Part shown: positions 13,927 to 18,587 of the stretch, one piece after another
How positions within the stretch are numbered: position 1 is the first letter of the stretch
How the letters are laid out: every line of letters begins with the position of its first letter
Assembly (NCBI GenBank): GCA_012727835.1
Contig: JAAYGE010000059.1
Location: forward strand, 1-18,587
Direction: 5' to 3'
Length of the DNA: 18,587 nucleotides
Source: Bacillota bacterium
GTDB taxonomy: Bacteria; Bacillota_H; UBA994; UBA5500
Notes under the pieces: model-generated
The model's input: only the letters and a program-made list of their open reading frames with translations
Databases searched by the model: none
Told to the model about the DNA's origin: nothing
Program-made: the position numbers and the translations under genes

Positions 13927-15720
13927 ATGGCTTATTACCGGGCTCAAGTTCTCGTCTGCGGCGGCGCCGGGTGTATTTCATCGGGATGTAAAGCGGTGCA
14001 GCAAGCTTTGATTGACGAGATCGCGAAAGCGGGGATTAGCGAAGAAATTAAAGTGATAGAAACCGGCTGCATCGGTACTTGCGAACTTGGTCCTGTTCTA
14101 GTTGTTTACCCTGATGGCACCTTTTATCAGAAGGTGAGACCCAAAGACGTTCAGGAGATCGTCCATGAGCATTTGCTTAAGGGGAGAATCGTGCCGCGAT
14201 TACTATACCGCGATCCTTTAACCGAGAAAACCATACCCGAGTATAGTAAAATTGATTTCTTTGCGGGACAAACACGAATTGCTTTGCGCAATACGGGCCT
14301 AATCGATCCTTGCGTTATTGAGGAGTATATAGCGCGTGATGGCTATGCGGCTTTAGGCAAGGCTTTGGCGGAGATGACCCCCGAGCAGGTAATCGACGAG
14401 TTGGTGGAATCGGGCTTGCGAGGTCGAGGAGGAGCCGGCTTTAGTACCGGTCTTAAGTGGCGCTTTACTGCCCAAGCAGCGGGCGATGAAAAATATGTGG
14501 TTTGTAATGCGGACGAAGGCGATCCGGGCGCCTTCATGGATCGCAGCATACTGGAGGGCGACCCCCATTCTATTATTGAAGCTATGGCTATAGCCGGTTA
14601 TGCAATCGGTTCTTCGCAAGGTTATATCTACGTACGGGCTGAGTACCCGTTAGCGGTAGCCAACCTGCAGCATGCTATTGAGCAAGCCCGCCAATATAAC
14701 CTCTTGGGTGAAAATATCTTTGGTACCGGTTTCAATTTTGACGTGGAAATTCGCGTTGGTGCTGGTGCCTTTGTTTGTGGTGAAGAGACGGCCCTATTAG
14801 CTTCCATCGAGGGCAGTAGAGGGGAGCCAAGGCCGAAACCGCCCTATCCTAGTGACATGGGCCTGTGGGGTAAACCTACTCTTATTAATAATGTGGAAAC
14901 CCTTGCTAATGTCCCGCCCATTATTTTGCATGGGGCCCAGTGGTTCAACCAATTTGGTACGGAAAGAAGTAAAGGAACCAAGGTATTCGCTGTAGCCGGC
15001 AAGATCAACAACACGGGCCTAGTGGAAGTGCCAATGGGCATTACTCTACGGGAAATTATTTATGATGTTTGTGGTGGCATTCCCGGTGGAAAACAGTTTA
15101 AAGCGGCTCAGACCGGTGGGCCTTCCGGCGGTTGTCTAACAGCCGAGCACCTGGATGTGCCGCTGGAATATGATAGTTTGGCCAGCTTAGGCAGCATGAT
15201 GGGCTCGGGCGGATTGATTATCATGGATGAAGACACCTGCATGGTGGATATAGCTCGTTTCTTCCTAGATTTTACCCAGGATGAATCCTGCGGTAAATGT
15301 ACTCCTTGCCGTATAGGTACCAAGCGTATGTTGGAAATCTTAAATCGGTTGACCCGAGGTGAAGGTAAAGAAGGCGATATAGAGACTCTCGAGGCACTAG
15401 CCCTGAATATTAAGCAATCTTCCCTATGCGGCCTGGGGCAGTCGGCCCCTAACCCGGTATTGAGCACTTTGCGCTATTTCCGATCCGAATATGAAGCCCA
15501 TATCAAAGAGAAGAAGTGTCCTGCCGGCGCTTGTCAGGCGCTGATTACTTACGTTATCCTAGCTGAACGCTGCCGCGGGTGTGGCATTTGTGCTCGCATT
15601 TGTCCGGTGGAAGCCGTTTCTGGCCAACCCAGGTCACCATACCAGATTGATAGGGAAAAGTGCATCAAGTGTGGTATTTGCATGGAAAAATGCCCCTTTG
15701 ATGCTATTACCAAGCACTAG
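13927..15720 (+). CDS. nuoF: NuoF/HndC-like flavoprotein subunit of NAD-linked [FeFe]-hydrogenase
   Basis: A 597-residue, multi-domain NAD(H)-binding subunit (HndC / HydB). An N-terminal thioredoxin-like [2Fe-2S] domain carries Cys11, Cys48 and Cys52 with Cys16/21 nearby. The 51-kDa domain has GRGGAGF (166-172) and NADEGDPGAF (194-203) for FMN/NADH and GAGAFVCGEETAL further on. Next come an SLBB region and the [4Fe-4S] site CGKCTPC (Cys455/458/461 with Cys501). The C-terminus adds two ferredoxin-type [4Fe-4S] clusters (Cys549/552/555/559 and Cys579/582/585/589). I place the start at ATG 13927, behind AAGGAGG (13910-13916); the in-frame ATG at 13882 would overlap the previous gene and has no such site. 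The extra clusters resemble Thermotoga HydB, in which they take part in flavin-based electron bifurcation; whether this enzyme bifurcates or only uses NADH cannot be read from sequence. Confidence 0.95.
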   Translation: MAYYRAQVLVCGGAGCISSGCKAVQQALIDEIAKAGISEEIKVIETGCIGTCELGPVLVVYPDGTFYQKVRPKDVQEIVHEHLLKGRIVPRLLYRDPLTEKTIPEYSKIDFFAGQTRIALRNTGLIDPCVIEEYIARDGYAALGKALAEMTPEQVIDELVESGLRGRGGAGFSTGLKWRFTAQAAGDEKYVVCNADEGDPGAFMDRSILEGDPHSIIEAMAIAGYAIGSSQGYIYVRAEYPLAVANLQHAIEQARQYNLLGENIFGTGFNFDVEIRVGAGAFVCGEETALLASIEGSRGEPRPKPPYPSDMGLWGKPTLINNVETLANVPPIILHGAQWFNQFGTERSKGTKVFAVAGKINNTGLVEVPMGITLREIIYDVCGGIPGGKQFKAAQTGGPSGGCLTAEHLDVPLEYDSLASLGSMMGSGGLIIMDEDTCMVDIARFFLDFTQDESCGKCTPCRIGTKRMLEILNRLTRGEGKEGDIETLEALALNIKQSSLCGLGQSAPNPVLSTLRYFRSEYEAHIKEKKCPAGACQALITYVILAERCRGCGICARICPVEAVSGQPRSPYQIDREKCIKCGICMEKCPFDAITKH

Positions 15721-15746
15721 GGCTGGAAGGAGAGTGAAGCGGAAGG

Positions 15747-17507
15747 ATGATTAAGTTAACCATTGATAATGTAGCCGTTACTGTTCCCCAGGGGACTAGT
15801 GTGTTAGCAGCAGCTAAAGCGGCTGGTATTTGTATTCCTACCTTGTGTTATATGCAAAAGTATAATGAAATCGGAGCCTGTCGCCTTTGTTTGGTAGAAG
15901 TAAAGGGGCTGCGTGGCTTGGTGGCGGCTTGCACCTTAGAAGCCCGTGAAGGCATGGAGGTTTATACTAACACACCGCAGGTACGAGAGGCGCGGCGTAC
16001 CAATTTAGAACTGCTCTTGTCTGACCACCCGCAGGATTGTCTAATTTGTAATCGTAATGGCCAGTGTGAGCTGCAATCGCTGGCAGAGGAAATGGGGATA
16101 CGTGGTCAGCGTTTTGAGGGTGAAAGGAATGCTTATCCGATGGATCTTAGCACCGTATCCATAGTGCGAGATCCTAATAAATGTGTATTGTGTAGACGCT
16201 GTATTGCGGTTTGTAAACAGGTGCAAGGCGTAGGAGTTTTGGGCGCGGTAGAGCGGGGCTTTGATACCATAGTAGCTCCAGAGGCCGACTGTCAGCTGCA
16301 GGATGTGGCCTGTGTTTTATGTGGCCAGTGTGTAATGGTATGCCCCACCGGTGCCCTCAGTGAAGTGGATAATACGGAGGAAGTCTTTAACGCCTTAAAT
16401 GATAAAACAAAGCATGTGATAGTGCAGACGGCGCCGGCGGTGAGGGTCGCCATAGGTGAAGAGTTTGGTTATGCGCCGGGCACCATCGCCACCGGCAAAA
16501 TGGTGACAGCTTTGCGTCGGTTGGGGTTCAAGGCGGTTTTCGACACCGACTTTACTGCCGACTTGACCATCTGGGAAGAGGCCAACGAGTTGGTGGAACG
16601 CCTTACCCAAGGGGGCACTCTCCCCATGATAACTTCCTGTAGCCCTGGGTGGATTAAGTTTATTGAACACTATTATCCCGATCTATTAGACCATCTCTCC
16701 ACCTGCAAATCACCCCAGCAGATGCTCGGAGCTCTAGCGAAAACCTATTATGCGGATAAGATAGGAATTAGCCCAGAAGACATTGTGATGGTGTCGGTAA
16801 TGCCGTGCACGGCGAAGAAGTTTGAGCGAACACGTCCCGAGATGGTAGGTGCCAGCGGTGTGCCAGACATCGATATAGTGCTTACCACCCGTGAATTGGC
16901 ACGTATGATCAAGATGGCAGGTATAGATTTTGTCCAACTGCCCGATTCCGATTTTGATAGTCCCTTAGGACTGTCCACCGGAGCGGGGGTCATTTTCGGT
17001 GCTACCGGCGGAGTTATGGAGGCGGCTTTACGGACGGCCTATGAATGGGTTAGTGGAGAAACCTTAACCAACGTGGACTTGAAGGCGGTGCGGGGATTAA
17101 ACGGTATTAAGGAGGCGGAGGTTACAATCCCCGGGATGGAGGTCAATTTACGAGTGGCTGTGGCCCACGGCCTCGCTAACGCTCGTCAGCTCTTGGATAA
17201 GATTCAACAGGGAGATAGCGAGTATCATTTCATTGAAATTATGGCCTGCCCTGGCGGTTGTATTAGCGGTGGCGGCCAGCCCCGTCCTGCCGATGTCAAT
17301 GATTTTGATGCTCTGCGGGAAGCTCGCATTAAAGGAATTTACCAAGCCGATAAGGAGCTGCCACTGCGTAAGTCCCACGAAAACCCGGCAGTGAAAGAGC
17401 TCTATGATACCTATCTGGGTGAAGTGGGTGGAGAGCGGGCCCACCAATTGTTGCACACCCATTATACGGCCCGCGGTAAATACCCGCGTTCTATCAAAAA
17501 AGTGTAA
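15747..17507 (+). CDS. hydA: HydA/HndD, catalytic subunit of NAD-linked [FeFe]-hydrogenase
   Basis: A 586-residue modular catalytic subunit, the length of HndD. It has a plant-type [2Fe-2S] domain (Cys34/45/48/62), a His-Cys3 [4Fe-4S] site (His94, Cys98/101/107) and two [4Fe-4S] sites (Cys146/149/152/156 and Cys189/192/195/199). The H-cluster domain has L1 TSCSPGW (296-302), L2 MPCTAKKFE (352-360) and L3 MACPGGCISGGGQP (Cys501, Cys505). The fused small-subunit segment follows (about 530-586, ending HYTARGKYPRSIKKV). L1 has Ser299 where the best-known clostridial enzymes have a second cysteine; I recall this TSCSP variant from other multimeric NAD(P)-linked hydrogenases. It catalyses reversible H2 formation in the cytoplasm, exchanging electrons with NADH through the NuoF-like subunit. 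Last gene of the operon, 26 bases after nuoF. Confidence 0.97.
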   Translation: MIKLTIDNVAVTVPQGTSVLAAAKAAGICIPTLCYMQKYNEIGACRLCLVEVKGLRGLVAACTLEAREGMEVYTNTPQVREARRTNLELLLSDHPQDCLICNRNGQCELQSLAEEMGIRGQRFEGERNAYPMDLSTVSIVRDPNKCVLCRRCIAVCKQVQGVGVLGAVERGFDTIVAPEADCQLQDVACVLCGQCVMVCPTGALSEVDNTEEVFNALNDKTKHVIVQTAPAVRVAIGEEFGYAPGTIATGKMVTALRRLGFKAVFDTDFTADLTIWEEANELVERLTQGGTLPMITSCSPGWIKFIEHYYPDLLDHLSTCKSPQQMLGALAKTYYADKIGISPEDIVMVSVMPCTAKKFERTRPEMVGASGVPDIDIVLTTRELARMIKMAGIDFVQLPDSDFDSPLGLSTGAGVIFGATGGVMEAALRTAYEWVSGETLTNVDLKAVRGLNGIKEAEVTIPGMEVNLRVAVAHGLANARQLLDKIQQGDSEYHFIEIMACPGGCISGGGQPRPADVNDFDALREARIKGIYQADKELPLRKSHENPAVKELYDTYLGEVGGERAHQLLHTHYTARGKYPRSIKKV

Positions 17508-17522
17508 CTTAAGAATGTACCG

Positions 17523-17595
17523 GAAGGCAGTAGATACGCCGAGGACTTGGGGAGCTTGCTCCTTTTCCCGGCAGTATCTACTGCCTTCTTGCTTC
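17523..17595 (+). terminator. Long structured hairpin after hydA, probable terminator
   Basis: A perfect 15-base inverted repeat, GAAGGCAGTAGATAC (17523-17537) and its complement (17574-17588), encloses 36 bases that can form a smaller GGAG/CTCC hairpin. A weak T-rich tail (TTCTTGCTT) follows. It is unusually long for a simple terminator; a processed RNA or stabilising 3' structure is an alternative. Confidence 0.6.
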
Positions 17596-17637
17596 AGCTG
17601 CGTCTACTAGGAACACTGTTAAAGAAGTTGTTACTAC

Positions 17638-17666
17638 TTGTGACACGGGCTAAAAAAAGTTACAAT
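17638..17666 (+). promoter_or_regulatory. Candidate sigma-A promoter for the rnf operon
   Basis: TTGTGA (17638-17643) and TACAAT (17661-17666) are exactly 17 bases apart. The transcript would start near 17673, leaving a leader of about 135 bases before rnfC. The outer bases form an imperfect inverted repeat (TTGTGAC ... GTTACAA) with a 14-base gap. Confidence 0.6.
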
Positions 17667-17722
17667 AAGCAAGGTAGACAAGCTCTGTCGGTTAAAATAA
17701 GCCTATTCATATCGTCGGATTG

Positions 17723-17759
17723 AATACAGGCGGGCAAATTGCTCGCCTTTTGGTGTATT
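17723..17759 (+). promoter_or_regulatory. Terminator-like hairpin in the rnfC leader (candidate attenuator)
   Basis: GGCGGGC (17729-17735) pairs with GCTCGCC (17741-17747), with one G-U pair and a 5-base loop, followed by TTTT. AATACA and TGTATT flank it and could extend the structure. It lies between the candidate promoter and the rnfC start, so it could terminate leader transcripts or end a short RNA of about 80 bases. I recognise no known riboswitch class. Confidence 0.45.
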
Positions 17760-17766
17760 TTAAAGT

Positions 17767-17784
17767 TTGTTAAGTTAGTCACAA
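17767..17784 (+). promoter_or_regulatory. Rex-like operator upstream of rnfC
   Basis: TTGTTAA-GTTA-GTCACAA fits the Rex operator pattern TTGTKAA-N4-TTMACAA with a single mismatch, at the first base of the right half. It lies 22 bases before the rnfC start and downstream of the candidate promoter, where a bound repressor could act as a roadblock. Confidence 0.65.
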
Positions 17785-17806
17785 GCTTATATGAGAGGTG
17801 AAATAA

Positions 17807-18587
17807 GTGGCTAAAGCAAAAACGTTTACCGGGGGAGTGCATCCGATTTATAACAAGGAGATGACAGAAAGACTCCCTATCGTGGATGCCATAGTCCCCA
17901 AAGAATTGGTCTTCCCCCTTAGTCAGCACATCGGTGCTCCCTGCCAGCCCTTGGTAAAGGTGGGGGATAGGGTGCTAAGAGGGCAAAAAATAGCCGATTC
18001 CGATGCTCCAGTTTCTGCACCTATCCATTCGTCGGTTTCCGGCCAGGTGACAGCGATTGAATTGCGCCCCGGCCCTGATGGGCAGGAAGTGATGTCAATA
18101 GTTGTTAGTAATGATGGCCTGGATGAGGAAGCAGCGCCCCTTGCCACCAACAAGGAAATTGACCAGTTGAGTTCCGATGAAATTGTTAGGATTGTAAGGG
18201 AAGCGGGCATTGTCGGTATGGGGGGAGCAGGCTTTCCTACCCATTATAAGCTGGTACCGCCGCAAGGAACCAAGATTGAGGCGGTAATTCTTAACGGCGC
18301 AGAGTGCGAACCCTATTTGACCTGTGATCACCGCCTAATGGTAGAAAAGCCGGAGCAAGTAGTATTAGGGTTGCGCCTAATAATGAAGGCCGTTGGGGTG
18401 GACAAGGCCTATATCGGTGTGGAAGAGAATAAGCCGGATGCAATCGCTGCTATGCAACAGGCCAGTAAGCCCTTTGCCGGTATCGAGGTCGTCCCCCTTC
18501 AGGTTAAGTATCCCCAAGGTGCCGAACTGATGCTGATAAAAGCAATTACTGGTCGAGAATTGCCATTTGGGAAACTGCCGGCAGACC
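17807..18587 (+). CDS. rnfC: RnfC, subunit of Rnf ferredoxin:NAD+ oxidoreductase (3' end outside window)
   Basis: The frame is open from GTG 17807 to the window end (about 260 codons) with no stop. It opens with KTFTGGVHPIYNKEMT, the conserved RnfC N-terminus, followed by a barrel-sandwich (biotinyl-like) domain over roughly residues 30-100. The 51-kDa-type flavin/NADH-binding domain then begins, with GMGGAGFPTHYK and the conserved NGAECEPYLTCDHRLM segment. The C-terminal SLBB and [4Fe-4S] parts lie beyond the window. RnfC is the NADH-facing peripheral subunit of the membrane Rnf complex, which couples ferredoxin oxidation by NAD+ to Na+ or H+ pumping. In clostridia rnfC heads the operon rnfCDGEAB, so the rest probably follows. 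GAGGTG six bases upstream supports the GTG start. Confidence 0.95.
   Translation, partial: MAKAKTFTGGVHPIYNKEMTERLPIVDAIVPKELVFPLSQHIGAPCQPLVKVGDRVLRGQKIADSDAPVSAPIHSSVSGQVTAIELRPGPDGQEVMSIVVSNDGLDEEAAPLATNKEIDQLSSDEIVRIVREAGIVGMGGAGFPTHYKLVPPQGTKIEAVILNGAECEPYLTCDHRLMVEKPEQVVLGLRLIMKAVGVDKAYIGVEENKPDAIAAMQQASKPFAGIEVVPLQVKYPQGAELMLIKAITGRELPFGKLPAD

Noticed and set aside
17638..17665. TTGTGAC ... GTTACAA as a Rex site in the rnf promoter
   Set aside because: The gap is 14 bases, not the 4 of Rex operators, and the repeat is explained by the -35 and -10 boxes. The site at 17767 fits far better.

Overview
The window reads as chromosomal DNA of an anaerobic, probably spore-forming Firmicute of class Clostridia (Peptococcaceae/Moorella-like). 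This rests on the Bacillus-like order clpX-lonB-lonA-ysxC, on folC followed by a SpoIIB-like SPOR protein, on strong AGGAGG ribosome binding sites, on TTG and GTG starts, and on an NAD-linked [FeFe]-hydrogenase operon next to rnfC. All genes are on the + strand. I see no tRNA, rRNA, CRISPR array, insertion sequence or phage gene.

Region 1 (1-5213) is protein quality control: the end of clpX, a membrane-anchored LonB, LonA, and the ribosome-assembly GTPase YsxC. LonA is split by one in-frame TAG codon (3082-3084), and the rest of the protein continues intact in the same frame. Region 2 (5214-9140) holds an OadA/PycB-type carboxyltransferase without a biotinyl domain, folC, and the SPOR-domain membrane protein, with clear Rho-independent terminators between them.

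Region 3 (9167-12347) is a tightly packed, overlapping five-gene set: DRTGG protein, RsbW-like ATPase, an [FeFe]-hydrogenase-like iron-sulfur protein without the proton-transfer cysteine, a second DRTGG protein, and a PHP-domain protein. It looks like a signalling module built around a sensory (HydS-type) hydrogenase. Region 4 (12450-17507) is a hydrogenase operon: NuoE-like, an orphan HATPase, a thioredoxin-like [2Fe-2S] protein, a NuoF-like flavoprotein and catalytic HydA. Region 5 (17508-18587) is a structured leader followed by the start of rnfC, the first gene of a probable Rnf ferredoxin:NAD+ oxidoreductase operon.

Two Rex-like operators (12450-12467 and 17767-17784) lie just before the hydrogenase and rnf operons. 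The simplest reading is that NADH/NAD+ status, sensed by Rex, controls hydrogen metabolism and ferredoxin/NAD exchange together, while the sensory module upstream may add an H2 or redox input. The Rex reading and the sensory role are inferences from motifs and gene order; the protein family calls are mostly secure.
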